This document shows positions 8,303-17,330 of a stretch of 64,000 nt of DNA, piece after piece. A program made the translations under genes and the position numbers. The notes below the pieces were generated by a model. It was not told where the DNA came from and ran no database searches. It saw nothing but the letters and a program-made list of their open reading frames with translations. The stretch lies in NCBI RefSeq assembly GCF_004792695.1, contig NZ_SRXU01000011.1, positions 49,915 to 113,914 on the forward strand, written 5' to 3'. How positions within the stretch are numbered: position 1 is the stretch's first letter; every line of letters begins with the position of its first letter. This DNA is from Sphingomonas naasensis. Its GTDB lineage: Bacteria; Pseudomonadota; Alphaproteobacteria; Sphingomonadales; Sphingomonadaceae.

Positions 8303-11176
8303 TCAGCCGCCCGCCTTGGCGTCGGGGCCGGGCATCACCACCATCGACCAATCCTTTGACGGCTGGAGATATTTCGCCGCGAGCGCCTGAACCTCGGCGG
8401 GCGAAGTCAGCGCGACGTCGCGCGCCAGCGTATCGACCGCGTCCACCCGCGCCTGATCATAGGATCCGCCCTCGACCAGCCGCATCCAGAACATGTTGCC
8501 GCTCGATTGCCGGATCAGCTGCTGCTTGATCGGCGTCAGCGCGCGAGTCAGCTCGTCGGCGTCGACCGGCTTGGCGACCAGATCGGCGGCGATCCCGCGC
8601 GCGAGCTGGAAGAAGAAGTCGGTCTTGTCGGGCGGCACCATGCCGAGCGCGATCAGCTTGCCGCCCGCGGTGAGGCCGAGCGGCCATTGGCTGGCGACGT
8701 TGGGCGAATAGCTGACGCCCGCCTGGCTGCGCAGCTGATCGATCAGGCGATCGCGGAAGATCGCGGCGAGCACTTCGAGCTTACGGCTCTCGGTGATGCC
8801 GGCGCTGCCCGCGCCGGTCGGCCAGGCGATCACCGCCGCGGCCTGATCGGCCTTGCCGGTGTGGAGGCGCACCACGGGCTTGTCGACATGCGCGGGGAAG
8901 GTGATCGCCGGGGCGGCCGCGGTGCGCGCCGGACGCGGCTTGAGCGCGCCGAAGGTCTCGGCCACCGCCTTGATCGTCGCATCCGAATCCATGTCGCCGA
9001 ACACCTCGACCTCGATCGGCCCGCTGGCGAGCAGCGGCGCCCACAGCTTGCGGAAGCTCGCCGGGGTGGTCGCCTCGATCGTGCCGCGCTCGGGGATGCC
9101 CCAACGCGGATCGCCCGAATGGAGCAGCTTCTCGAGATCGCGCCCGAGCACCGCATCGGGCGACGAGGACAGCCCGGCATAGCCCGAGAGCACCGCGGTC
9201 TTGGCGCGGGTCACCGGATTGGGGTCCCAGGCCGGCGCGGCCAGCTTGGTCGCGAACAGGCGGAGCTGATCGGGCAGATCCTCCTTGTTGGTCTGCCCGC
9301 CGAAGCGGAACGCATCGGCGTTGATGTCGAAATCGAAGCCCATCTGGCGGCGGCCGATCAGCGCGTCGAGCTCTTCCTGGCCGAGCTTGCCGATGCCGCT
9401 GGCGGTCAGCGCCATCTCGCCCGCCCAGGCGGGGCTCGGACGATCGGCGGGCAGCGCGTTGAGCCCGCCGCCGAAGCGGACATTGACATAGACCTTGCCG
9501 GTCTCGGTCGAATCCTTGCGCATCAGCAGGTTTACGCCGTTGGCGAACACCACCTTCTCGATCTCGAGCTCGGGAAGCAGCGTCGTGCGGCTGACCATCT
9601 TGCCCGGCGCGCCGAGCTTCGGCAGCTGGGCGAAGCTGATATCGCCCAGCGCCTTGCGCCGTGCGCCACTGCCGGCGACGTCGGCCTGCAGCGCCGCGGT
9701 GACCTTGGTCATCAGTTGCGGATCGGGGGTATGGGTGTTGACCAGCGCGCGCACCGCGGTGCCCTCGAAGACGCGCTTCGAGGCGGCCTGCACGGTCTCG
9801 GGCGTGAACATCTTCGCCGCCACCGCCGATTTGAAGATGTCGTACGAGGCCTCGGGCGTCGTCACCGTTTCGTTGATGTCGACCGCCTCGACCAGATCGT
9901 CGGCGAGCTTCATCCCCGATTCGACCGGGGCGGTGGCGATGCGCTGCTTCATCGACGATTCGATCTCGGCGAGCTCGCGGTCGATCTCGGCCTGGGTGGG
10001 CGCGCTGGTCTGGGCGTCGGCGATCACGCCGCGCACATCGCGCAGCGCGGTCTCCCAATCGGCGCCGACCGGCATGACGTTGACCGTGGTGACGTTCGCC
10101 GAACGCGCGACGTCGCTCAGATCGGCGCCCGCGGCGAGGAAGCTGCCGCCCGAGCGCGCGCGCGTCTCGAGCCGGCGGTTGATGATCCGCACCGCGACGA
10201 GATCGATCATCCGCTTCTGGTTGAAGATCACCGTGTCCGAGAACACCGTCCACGGCCGGACGATCGTCATCATCGCGAGCGGCGGCACCGCCGATTCGAC
10301 GATGCTCGCGGCGACCGGCTGCCCTTCGACCGGTTTGCCGAAATCGGGGCTCGCCGGATTGGGGCCCTTGCCCCGCCAGCTGGCGAAATGCTTCTGCACC
10401 ATCGCCTCGAGCACGGTCGGATCCATGTCGCCGATGACGATCACCACCGCGCGCTCGGGGCGGTACCAGCGATCGTGGAACGCCTGCACCGTCTCGGCGG
10501 TGGCCGCGGTCAGCGCCGCGGTGGTGCCGATCGGCTTGCGATTGGCGACCGGCTGGCCGGCGAACATCAGCCCGAGCATGGTATCCTGCAGGCGTTCCTG
10601 CGCGCCGGGCTGCTCGCGCGCTTCGGCGAGCACCACCGGCCGCTCGGCGGTGAGCGAGGCCTGGGTGATCGCCGGCGCGGCCATCATCCCGGCGAGGATC
10701 TTGAAGCTCTCGTCGAGCCCCGCGGCGGTCGCGGTCGGCAGATCGAGCTTGTAGACCGTCTGGGTGAAGGTGGTGCTCGCATTCGAATCCGAGCCGAAGG
10801 TCACGCCGAGGCGCTGCCAGATCCGCTTCGATTCGCCATCGGGCACGAAGGTCGATCCGCGGAACGAAAGATGCTCGAGCAGATGCGCGAAACCGCGCTC
10901 GCTTTCCTGCTCGTTGAGCGAGCCGGCATCGATCCGGACGCGCACCGAGACCTGCCCCGGCGGCACCCCGTTCTTGCGGACCGCATAGCGCACACCATTG
11001 GAAAGGCGTCCGAATTTCCATTCGTCGTCATGGACGAGATCGCTGCCCTTGTAGAGCCAGGGATCTTCGGCGGTCTGGACCGGCCGGGGTGCAGTCTGCG
11101 CCTGAACCGGCAGGACCGGAACCAGCAGGACGAGGGCGAGCGAGGCGAGGAGCGGAGGCCGCAGGGTACGAGGCAT
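8303..11176 (-). CDS. M16-family zinc metallopeptidase (two-domain, exported)
   Basis: A 957-residue protein with a signal peptide (LLASLALVLLVPVLPVQAQ). The inverted zinc motif HLLEH is at residues 98-102, with a downstream AEAREQPGA helix that can carry the third ligand. A second, non-catalytic M16 half follows, with two further M16C domains, as in pitrilysin or PqqL-like periplasmic proteases. I chose the ATG at 11176, where the signal peptide begins; the open frame extends 42 codons further upstream but with no signal character. It stands alone between a repeat and a divergent small gene. The substrate is unknown. Confidence 0.92.
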   Translation of the reverse strand: MPRTLRPPLLASLALVLLVPVLPVQAQTAPRPVQTAEDPWLYKGSDLVHDDEWKFGRLSNGVRYAVRKNGVPPGQVSVRVRIDAGSLNEQESERGFAHLLEHLSFRGSTFVPDGESKRIWQRLGVTFGSDSNASTTFTQTVYKLDLPTATAAGLDESFKILAGMMAAPAITQASLTAERPVVLAEAREQPGAQERLQDTMLGLMFAGQPVANRKPIGTTAALTAATAETVQAFHDRWYRPERAVVIVIGDMDPTVLEAMVQKHFASWRGKGPNPASPDFGKPVEGQPVAASIVESAVPPLAMMTIVRPWTVFSDTVIFNQKRMIDLVAVRIINRRLETRARSGGSFLAAGADLSDVARSANVTTVNVMPVGADWETALRDVRGVIADAQTSAPTQAEIDRELAEIESSMKQRIATAPVESGMKLADDLVEAVDINETVTTPEASYDIFKSAVAAKMFTPETVQAASKRVFEGTAVRALVNTHTPDPQLMTKVTAALQADVAGSGARRKALGDISFAQLPKLGAPGKMVSRTTLLPELEIEKVVFANGVNLLMRKDSTETGKVYVNVRFGGGLNALPADRPSPAWAGEMALTASGIGKLGQEELDALIGRRQMGFDFDINADAFRFGGQTNKEDLPDQLRLFATKLAAPAWDPNPVTRAKTAVLSGYAGLSSSPDAVLGRDLEKLLHSGDPRWGIPERGTIEATTPASFRKLWAPLLASGPIEVEVFGDMDSDATIKAVAETFGALKPRPARTAAAPAITFPAHVDKPVVRLHTGKADQAAAVIAWPTGAGSAGITESRKLEVLAAIFRDRLIDQLRSQAGVSYSPNVASQWPLGLTAGGKLIALGMVPPDKTDFFFQLARGIAADLVAKPVDADELTRALTPIKQQLIRQSSGNMFWMRLVEGGSYDQARVDAVDTLARDVALTSPAEVQALAAKYLQPSKDWSMVVMPGPDAKAGG

Positions 11177-11325
11177 GTGTCCCCATCTAATGGTGAAGCG
11201 CCGGCCTTGCCACCTGGGACCTTTCGCCCAGGTGTACAGCCTGGCGTTCCGCGCTATCCCCGAAGCTGGCGCGCGATTGAACGCGCGCCGCCGGCGCACC
11301 ATTTAGGCGCCTGAAGGAGCAAGCC

Positions 11326-11595
11326 TTGCCCACCGATCGCAGCCAGGCCTGGAGCCAGTTTCGCCGGATGATGCTGTGGATCGCGCTCGCCGGGGTGCTG
11401 ATGGTCGCCGGCGCGATCTGGTATCTCGCGATCAACGATGCGTTGTATCTCTCCGCGATCCTCGCGACGATCGGCGGGGTGTTCCTGTCGACGCTGCTCG
11501 GCTGCGGGCTCTTCGCCGCGGCGTTCTTCAGCGACAAGAGCGGCCACGACGCCCATGTCAGCGACGCGACTCGCCACGACACGCCTTCCGACTGA
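11326..11595 (+). CDS. small two-helix membrane protein
   Basis: An 89-residue protein starting at TTG with an AAGGAG Shine-Dalgarno eight bases upstream, which decides the start. There are two hydrophobic segments: about residues 14-34 (LWIALAGVLMVAGAIWYLAI) and 42-66 (ILATIGGVFLSTLLGCGLFAA). A short polar tail rich in H, D and S follows. I do not recognise a function. It is divergent from the M16 gene and 62 bp before the NifU-like gene, so it could share that transcript. Confidence 0.7.
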   Translation: MPTDRSQAWSQFRRMMLWIALAGVLMVAGAIWYLAINDALYLSAILATIGGVFLSTLLGCGLFAAAFFSDKSGHDAHVSDATRHDTPSD

Positions 11596-11657
11596 TTGGG
11601 CCCGCGAAACCTTTCGTTTCGCGTCGCCCGCTTGATCCGGCCCGCCCCACGCGCCAC

Positions 11658-12239
11658 ATGGCAGACATGCTGATCGAGACCGAAGCCACGCCCAATCCGG
11701 CGACGCTCAAATTCCTCCCCGGCCGCACCGTGATGGATGCCGGGACCCGCGACTTCGCCAGCCCCGAAGAGGCCGAGGCCTCGCCGCTCGCCATCGCGCT
11801 GTTCGGGCTTGGCGACGTTACGGGCGTGTTCTTCGGCCGCGACTTCATCTCGGTGACGGTGGCGCCGGGCGTCGACTGGCGCGACGTGAAGCCCGACGTG
11901 CTGGCGATCCTGCTCGATCATTTCTCGGCGAACATGCCGCTGTTCCTCGGCTCGGCCGCCGATTTCTCGGTGCCGCCGGAATCGGCCGATTTCGGCGACA
12001 ACCCCGAAGATGCCGAGATCGTCGCGCAGATCCGCGAGCTGATCGACACGCGCGTCCGCCCCGCGGTCGCCAATGATGGCGGCGACATCATCTATCGCGG
12101 CTTCGATCAGGGGAAGGTCTATCTCCAGATGCAGGGCGCCTGCTCGGGCTGCCCGTCTTCGACGGCGACGCTGAAGAACGGCATCGAACAATTGCTCAAA
12201 TACTACGTTCCCGAAGTCACCGAAGTCCGCGCGGTCTGA
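11658..12239 (+). CDS. NifU-like Fe-S scaffold/carrier protein (Nfu)
   Basis: A 193-residue protein with the two Nfu domains in order. The N-terminal Nfu_N domain begins MLIETEATPNPATLKFLPG. The C-terminal NifU domain has VANDGGDIIYRGF and the cluster-binding CSGCPSS motif with C162 and C165. Nfu proteins receive Fe-S clusters from SUF scaffolds and deliver them to client enzymes. Start codons at 11658 and 11667 are both possible. MiaB, a known Nfu client in bacteria, is encoded nearby at 16017, though not in the same operon. Confidence 0.93.
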   Translation: MADMLIETEATPNPATLKFLPGRTVMDAGTRDFASPEEAEASPLAIALFGLGDVTGVFFGRDFISVTVAPGVDWRDVKPDVLAILLDHFSANMPLFLGSAADFSVPPESADFGDNPEDAEIVAQIRELIDTRVRPAVANDGGDIIYRGFDQGKVYLQMQGACSGCPSSTATLKNGIEQLLKYYVPEVTEVRAV

Positions 12240-12268
12240 TTCCGCCCATTCGCTGAAAGGATTGCACC

Positions 12269-12859
12269 ATGGGCCAACCCCTCGACGATGCGGGGCTGGA
12301 TACAATCTTCCGTACCGCGCGCTCGTATAACGGCTATACCGACCAGCCGGTCACCGAGGCCGACATCAAGCGAATCTACGATCTGCTCAAGATGGGGCCC
12401 ACCTCGGCCAATTCGCAGCCGGCGCGCTTCGTGTGGCTGCTGAGCCAGGACGCCAAGGACAAGCTCGCCGATCTCGCCACCGGCGCCAACCCGCCCAAGA
12501 TCCGCAAGGCACCCGCGACGGTGATCATCGCGACCGACCACGACTATCACGAGCAGCTGCCCTGGCTCTTCCCGCACACCGACGCGAAGAGCTGGTTCCC
12601 CGACCTCGAGGCGCGCAAGGTCCATGCGATGCGCAACGGCTCGCTGCAGGGCGCCTATCTGCTGATCGCCGCGCGCGCGCTGGGCTTCGATACCGGTCCC
12701 ATGTCGGGAATCCGCCACGCGGATGTTGACGCGGCCTTTTTTGCGGACCAGCCGAGTGTGAAGAGCAACTTCATCGCAACCATCGGCCATGGCGACCCCT
12801 CCACCATCTTCGCGCGCAGCCCGCGCCCCGAGTTCGACCAGTTCAACCGCATCGTCTGA
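12269..12859 (+). CDS. malonic semialdehyde reductase / RutE-like nitroreductase
   Basis: A 196-residue flavoprotein of the nitroreductase fold. Visible features are the FMN-binding start FRTARSYNGYTDQPV, the MGPTSANSQPARFVW segment, NPPKIRKAPATVIIATD, the DAKSWFPDLEARKVHAMRNG segment typical of RutE, and GFDTGPMSG. RutE reduces malonic semialdehyde in uracil breakdown, but no other rut gene is near, so a general nitro/aldehyde reductase role is equally possible. Good Shine-Dalgarno (GAAAGGA) before the ATG. The tsaB gene follows after only four bases. Confidence 0.88.
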   Translation: MGQPLDDAGLDTIFRTARSYNGYTDQPVTEADIKRIYDLLKMGPTSANSQPARFVWLLSQDAKDKLADLATGANPPKIRKAPATVIIATDHDYHEQLPWLFPHTDAKSWFPDLEARKVHAMRNGSLQGAYLLIAARALGFDTGPMSGIRHADVDAAFFADQPSVKSNFIATIGHGDPSTIFARSPRPEFDQFNRIV

Positions 12860-12863
12860 CGCG

Positions 12864-13496
12864 TTGCTGACGCTCGTCATCGAGACCGCGACCGCCGCCT
12901 GCTCGGTGGCGCTGCTGCACGGCGACGAAGTGGTGGCCCGCGCGCACGAGGTCGTCGGCCGCGGCCATGCCGAGCGGTTGCTGCCGATGATCGCGGCGCT
13001 GCCCGATCAGGGGCGGGCACCGCGCATCCTCGTCGATGTCGGCCCGGGCAGCTTCACCGGCGTGCGGGTCGGGCTCGCCGCGGCGCTGGGCCTCGCGATC
13101 GGCTGGCAGGCCGAAGTCGCGGGCTATTCGTCGCTCGCGCTGCTCGCCGCGACCGGTTTCGCCGCGGCGCCGGGAAGCGACGCGCTTGCCGTGGTGCTCG
13201 AAGGCGGGCACGGTGAGGTCTTCATGCAGTCGTTCACGGCATTGCCACTCGCGCCCGAAGCACCGCTCCAGTCGCTCGTTCCCGGCGCGGCGCTGGCGGC
13301 GCTCGGCGGGCGGGCGATGATCGGCAACGGCGTGCGGCATCTCGCCGCCCTCGACCCGACGCTGTCGTTCACCGAGACGCTTCCCCGCGCCGAGGATGCA
13401 CGGCTGCTGCCGGCCGGGCTCGCGCGCCTGCCGGCTCGCCCGATCTACGGCCGCGCCCCCGACGCCAGGACGCTCGCCGAGCGGGGGCTCGCATGA
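12864..13496 (+). CDS. tsaB: tRNA threonylcarbamoyladenosine biosynthesis protein TsaB
   Basis: A 210-residue ASKHA-fold protein that works with TsaD and TsaE to make the t6A base in tRNA. The N-terminus LLTLVIETATAACSVAL and the DVGPGSFTGVRVGLAAALGL motif are diagnostic. I placed the start at the TTG at 12864, four bases after the upstream stop. The open frame goes back to an ATG at 12789, but that part is antisense-like low-complexity sequence inside the reductase gene. It overlaps rimI by four bases (ATGA), the usual tsaB-rimI pair. Confidence 0.9.
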   Translation: MLTLVIETATAACSVALLHGDEVVARAHEVVGRGHAERLLPMIAALPDQGRAPRILVDVGPGSFTGVRVGLAAALGLAIGWQAEVAGYSSLALLAATGFAAAPGSDALAVVLEGGHGEVFMQSFTALPLAPEAPLQSLVPGAALAALGGRAMIGNGVRHLAALDPTLSFTETLPRAEDARLLPAGLARLPARPIYGRAPDARTLAERGLA

Positions 13497-13969
13497 GCGG
13501 GGCGCTCAACCTCACCGAATTGCGCGAAGGCGGCACGCAGGACCTCGGCGAGGTCAACCGGATCATGCAGGATTCGTTCGATCCGCGCTTCGGCGAGGCG
13601 TGGACCAGCGCGCAGTGCCTCGGGATGCTCGCACTTCCCGGCGTGTGGCTGGTGGTCGCCAGCCTCGACGGCGAGGATGCCGGATTCGCGCTCGCCCGCG
13701 CGATCGGTGACGAGGCCGAGCTGCTGCTGCTCGCGACGCGCCCCGACGCGCGGCGGCGCGGAATCGCCGGCGCGTTGCTCCGCGCGATAGTCGCCGAGGC
13801 ACGGGCGCGCGGCGTCGTGCAGCTCCATCTCGAGGTCCGCGCGGGAAACGATGCCGTACGGCTATACCGTCGCGAAGGTTTCGAGAAGGTCGGCGAGCGC
13901 CGAAACTATTACAGAGGCAAGATGGGCCAAGCGTTCGACGCGCATACCTATGCCCGCAAGCTTGGCTGA
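13493..13969 (+). CDS. rimI: ribosomal-protein alanine N-acetyltransferase RimI (GNAT)
   Basis: A 158-residue GNAT acetyltransferase. The acetyl-CoA loop is seen as RPDARRRGIAGALLRA (the R/Q-x-x-G-x-G/A motif), followed by VQLHLEVRAGNDAVRLYRREGF and GERRNYYRG, which is typical of RimI. It acetylates the N-terminal alanine of ribosomal protein S18. It is translationally coupled to tsaB through an ATGA overlap. The 106 bases after it hold the mucR promoter region. Confidence 0.9.
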   Translation: MSGALNLTELREGGTQDLGEVNRIMQDSFDPRFGEAWTSAQCLGMLALPGVWLVVASLDGEDAGFALARAIGDEAELLLLATRPDARRRGIAGALLRAIVAEARARGVVQLHLEVRAGNDAVRLYRREGFEKVGERRNYYRGKMGQAFDAHTYARKLG

Positions 13970-14075
13970 TTTTTTCCATAACTCAGGGTTAACGACTTGC
14001 CTTTGGTGGCTAAAGGTCCGATAGGGTCCGCGCAGGCGACACCTATAGTCGCCATTTAGTCGGGTCGAAGGGATT

Positions 14076-14492
14076 ATGATGGACAATTCAGCTGACATTC
14101 AGGAAACACTCGTGACGCTCACTGCGGATATTGTTGCCGCGCATGTGAGCAACAATAGTGTTGCAGTTTCCGATCTTCCGGTGCTTATCCAGAATGTACA
14201 CGGCGCGCTGAGCGGTCTCGGCCGCGCCGCCGCCGAGCCGGAAGTGAAGCAGGAGCCGGCTGTTTCGATCCGCTCTTCGGTGAAGCCTGACTATATCGTC
14301 TGCCTCGAGGACGGAAAGAAGCTCAAGATGCTTAAGCGTCACTTGATGACGCATTATCAGATGACGCCGGAACAGTATCGCGCGAAGTGGAATCTTCCCG
14401 CTGACTATCCGATGGTCGCTCCCAACTATGCCGAGCAGCGCCGCACGCTCGCCAAGAAGATCGGTCTCGGCACCAAGCGCCGCAAGCGCTGA
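14076..14492 (+). CDS. MucR/Ros-family zinc-finger transcriptional regulator
   Basis: A 138-residue protein of the MucR/Ros family that is largely restricted to Alphaproteobacteria. The zinc-finger region runs from VCLEDGKKLKMLKRHLMTHY, giving the Cys and two of the His ligands, into MTPEQYRAKWNLP and YPMVAPNYAEQR, then a basic tail GTKRRKR. MucR proteins bind AT-rich DNA and act as H-NS-like repressors, often of exopolysaccharide and cell-cycle genes. The 106-bp upstream region is notably more AT-rich than its surroundings, as expected for an autoregulated MucR gene. ATGs at 14076 and 14079 are both possible. Confidence 0.95.
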   Translation: MMDNSADIQETLVTLTADIVAAHVSNNSVAVSDLPVLIQNVHGALSGLGRAAAEPEVKQEPAVSIRSSVKPDYIVCLEDGKKLKMLKRHLMTHYQMTPEQYRAKWNLPADYPMVAPNYAEQRRTLAKKIGLGTKRRKR

Positions 14493-14524
14493 TCCTCGCC
14501 TCCGCCTCGCGGAGGACGGAATCG

Positions 14525-14559
14525 ACGCCGGCCCGGGCACCCGCCCCGGCCGGCGTTTT
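14525..14559 (+). terminator. Rho-independent terminator after the MucR gene
   Basis: A 9-bp perfect stem (ACGCCGGCC / GGCCGGCGT) with a 14-base loop, followed by a T-run, 33 bases after the mucR stop and before fur. Confidence 0.75.
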
Positions 14560-14603
14560 GCTGCCCCCTTTCCCCTCGCGCGCAATGCCGTTACATCGAC
14601 GCC

Positions 14604-15026
14604 ATGCCGCGGAAAATCGACCTCGAAGCCCTGTGCCACGAAAAGGGCCTGCGCATCACCGAACAGCGCAAGGTGATCGCGCGCGTGCTCTCCGACGCCG
14701 AAGATCATCCCGATGTCGAGAAGGTCTATGAGCGCGCCTCGGCGATCGATCCGGGCATCTCGATCGCCACGGTCTATCGCACCGTGCGGCTGTTCGAGGA
14801 GGCGGGCATTCTCGACCGCCATGATTTCGGCGACGGCCGCGCGCGCTACGAACCTTCGCCCGAGGCGCACCATGATCATCTGATCAACGTCGAGACCGGC
14901 GAAGTGATCGAGTTCGTCGATCCCGAGCTCGAGCTGCTCCAGAAGCAGATCGCCGAGCGGCTGGGCTTTCGCCTCGTCGACCATCGCATGGAACTCTACG
15001 GCGTCACGCTCGACAGGAAGAACTGA
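14604..15026 (+). CDS. fur: ferric uptake regulator Fur
   Basis: A 140-residue Fur-family repressor. The N-terminal winged helix has GLRITEQRKVIARVLSDAEDHPD and ISIATVYRTVRLFEEAGI. The metal-binding C-terminal half has the EAHHDHLINVETGEVIEF segment. In alphaproteobacteria this lineage can act as Fur or as the manganese-responsive Mur; with no C-x-x-C structural zinc site visible, the Mur/Fur distinction stays open. The plsC-like gene starts three bases downstream, so the two are co-transcribed. Confidence 0.93.
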   Translation: MPRKIDLEALCHEKGLRITEQRKVIARVLSDAEDHPDVEKVYERASAIDPGISIATVYRTVRLFEEAGILDRHDFGDGRARYEPSPEAHHDHLINVETGEVIEFVDPELELLQKQIAERLGFRLVDHRMELYGVTLDRKN

Positions 15027-15029
15027 GGC

Positions 15030-15917
15030 GTGGACCCGCGGCGCGCCGATGCCGCGGAAGGCATTCCCACCCGGCTGCGCCTGATCGAACAGGCACGGAT
15101 GTGGGGCCGTGTCGCGCTGCTGCTGCTCGCAGTGCTCGTCCATGTGCCGATCTACTATCTCTGGCGGCTGCTGCGGCTGCCCAACCCGTGGCCGCGCTGG
15201 TTCCTCGGCAATGCCGCGCGCATCGCCGGGGCGCGCGTCGTCAAGATCGGCACGCCGCTGCGCCGCGACGTCTTCTACGTCTCGAACCATCTCAGCTGGA
15301 TCGACATCCTCGCGCTGGGCGGCGCAAGCGGCACCGCCTTCGTCGCCAAGGCCGAGATCGCCACCGCGCCGGTGGTCGGCTGGCTCGCGGGGATGAACCG
15401 CACGGTCTACGTCAAGCGCGAGCACCGGCTGGGCGTCGCCGACCAGATCAACCAGCTGCGCGACGCGCTCGCCGACAATTGGGCGATCACGATCTTCCCC
15501 GAAGGCACCACCACCGACGGCAAGTCGTTGCTGCCGTTCAAGACCCCGATGCTGCGCGTGCTCGAGCCACCGCCGCCGGGCGTGCTGGTCCAGCCGGTGC
15601 TGCTCGATTATGGCGATGTCGGCGAGGAGATCGGCTGGATCGGGCAGGAGCGCGGGCTCAACAATGCGCGGCGCATCCTCGCGCGCAAGGGCAGCTTCGC
15701 GCTCAGGGTCCATTTCCTCGAGCCCTTCGATCCGCGCGACTTCCCCGGCCGCAAGGCGATCGCCGCCGAAAGCCGCCGCCGGATCGAGGACGCGCTGGTC
15801 GCGACGCTCGGCCACCCGCTGCGGCCGTTCCGCTACGCCGAGGAGGCGATCGGGTATCGGCCCGCTCCTCCCCGGAACGGGGAGGGGAACCAGCCGGAGG
15901 CTGGTGGAGGGGGATAG
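15030..15917 (+). CDS. 1-acyl-sn-glycerol-3-phosphate acyltransferase (PlsC-like)
   Basis: A 295-residue membrane acyltransferase. It has one N-terminal hydrophobic helix (ALLLLAVLVHVPIYYLW), the catalytic H-x4-D box as NHLSWID, the substrate-binding FPEGTT box, and the region LVQPVLLDYG. It should make phosphatidic acid. GTG start three bases after fur. Odd feature: the last 17 or so residues after GYRPAP (ending NGEGNQPEAGGGG) are encoded by the 15864-15993 palindromic repeat, so the repeat inserted into or near the original stop and extended the protein. Confidence 0.88.
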   Translation: MDPRRADAAEGIPTRLRLIEQARMWGRVALLLLAVLVHVPIYYLWRLLRLPNPWPRWFLGNAARIAGARVVKIGTPLRRDVFYVSNHLSWIDILALGGASGTAFVAKAEIATAPVVGWLAGMNRTVYVKREHRLGVADQINQLRDALADNWAITIFPEGTTTDGKSLLPFKTPMLRVLEPPPPGVLVQPVLLDYGDVGEEIGWIGQERGLNNARRILARKGSFALRVHFLEPFDPRDFPGRKAIAAESRRRIEDALVATLGHPLRPFRYAEEAIGYRPAPPRNGEGNQPEAGGGG

Positions 15918-15993
15918 CCGCGAGCGACGCCCCCCTTGGAGAGCCCCCTCCACCGCGCTTTGCGCGGTCCCCCTCCCCTTTCAGGGGAGGAAC
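15864..15993. repeat. palindromic repeat element overlapping the 3' end of plsC
   Basis: About 130 bp, with CTCCCC...GGGGAG hairpins at both ends, an internal ACCAGCC...GGCTGGT hairpin and CCCCCTCC/GGAGGGGG arms. The layout is the same as at 18786-18918 and looser at 8161-8290. The left part is translated in plsC. The right end contributes a purine-rich GGGGAGGAAC about 25 bp upstream of miaB. Confidence 0.85.
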
Positions 15994-16016
15994 AAGCGGG
16001 CTATAGCCCCGCCCAA

Positions 16017-17330
16017 ATGAAACCGACTCCCAAGACCTTCCACGTCAAGTCGTTCGGCTGCCAGATGAACGTCTATGACGGCGAGCGCATGGGCGAGCTG
16101 ATGGCCGCGCAGGGCATGACCGCCACCGACGACGCCAACGCCGCCGATCTCGTCGTGCTCAACACCTGCCACATCCGCGAAAAGGCCACCGAGAAAGTCT
16201 ATTCGGACATCGGCCGCCTCAGAAAGCACGGCAAGGATCCGATGATCGCAGTCGCTGGCTGCGTCGCGCAGGCCGAAGGCGCCGAGATCGTCGCGCGCGC
16301 CAAGGTCGATGTCGTGGTCGGCCCGCAGGCCTATCACAACCTTCCCGAGCTGGTGGCGCAGGCGGCCAGCGGCAACGCCGCGCTCGATACCGACATGCCG
16401 GCGACCGCCAAGTTCGGCGCGCTCCCCGCACGCCGCAAGGTCGGCCCCTCGGCGTTCCTCACCGTGCAGGAAGGCTGCGACAAATTCTGCACCTATTGCG
16501 TCGTGCCCTATACCCGCGGCGCCGAGATCAGCCGTCCGTTCGACACGATCATCGACGAGGCGAAGGCGCTGGTCGACGCCGGCGCACGCGAGATCACCCT
16601 GCTCGGCCAGAACGTCAATGCGTGGGACGATGCGGCGGGCAACGGACTGCACGGGTTGATCCACGCGCTCGACCGGATCGAGGGGCTGCACCGCATCCGC
16701 TACACCACCAGCCACCCCAACGACATGCGTGAAGGGCTGATCCGCGCGCATGCCGAGATCGGGAAGCTGATGCCCTTCCTCCATCTGCCGGTGCAGGCGG
16801 GGAGCGACCGGGTGCTCAAGGCGATGAACCGCAGCCACACGCGCGATTCCTATCTGCGCATCCTCGACCGCGTCCGCGCCGTGCGGCCGGACATCGCGCT
16901 GTCGGGCGATTTCATCGTCGGCTTCCCGCACGAGAGCGACGCCGAATTCGAGGAGACGCTGAGCCTCGTCGACGCGGTCGGCTATGCCCAGTGCTTCAGC
17001 TTCAAATACAGCCCGCGCCCGGGCACCCCGGCGGCGGAGATGACCGACGGGTTCGTTCCCGCCGAAGTGATGGACGAACGGCTCCAGCGGCTGCAGGCGC
17101 ATCTCAACCGCGATCAGGCGGCGTTCAATGCCGCCACGCTGGGCAAGCGCTGCACCGTGCTGATCGAGCGCAAGGGCAAGCTGCCCGGCCAGATGCTCGG
17201 CAAATCGCCCTGGCTGCAATCGGTCCACCTGACGACCGACGCGCAGATCGGCGATCTCGTCGAGGTCGACATCGTCCGGGCGGATCCCAATTCGCTTGCC
17301 GGAATGGAGCGGATGCGCGTCGCGGCGTGA
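16017..17330 (+). CDS. miaB: tRNA-2-methylthio-N6-dimethylallyladenosine synthase MiaB
   Basis: A 437-residue radical-SAM methylthiotransferase that adds the 2-methylthio group to i6A37 in tRNA. The N-terminal UPF0004 domain carries three auxiliary-cluster cysteines (FGCQMN, NTCHIREKA, AGCVAQAEG). The radical-SAM motif is CDKFCTYC, with the C-terminal TRAM region near residues 375-437. The start at 16017 (MKPTPKTFHVKSFGCQMN) is chosen because the 27 upstream codons are encoded by the palindromic repeat. The next small gene overlaps the stop (TGATG). Confidence 0.96.
   Translation: MKPTPKTFHVKSFGCQMNVYDGERMGELMAAQGMTATDDANAADLVVLNTCHIREKATEKVYSDIGRLRKHGKDPMIAVAGCVAQAEGAEIVARAKVDVVVGPQAYHNLPELVAQAASGNAALDTDMPATAKFGALPARRKVGPSAFLTVQEGCDKFCTYCVVPYTRGAEISRPFDTIIDEAKALVDAGAREITLLGQNVNAWDDAAGNGLHGLIHALDRIEGLHRIRYTTSHPNDMREGLIRAHAEIGKLMPFLHLPVQAGSDRVLKAMNRSHTRDSYLRILDRVRAVRPDIALSGDFIVGFPHESDAEFEETLSLVDAVGYAQCFSFKYSPRPGTPAAEMTDGFVPAEVMDERLQRLQAHLNRDQAAFNAATLGKRCTVLIERKGKLPGQMLGKSPWLQSVHLTTDAQIGDLVEVDIVRADPNSLAGMERMRVAA

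Noticed and set aside
8507..11314. A 935-codon plus-strand open frame opposite the M16 peptidase
   Set aside because: Shadow of the minus-strand gene: no domain, no signal peptide, repetitive R/D/E/L text.
14088..15953. A 621-codon minus-strand open frame spanning mucR, fur and plsC
   Set aside because: Runs across three well-supported plus-strand genes and has no recognisable motif.
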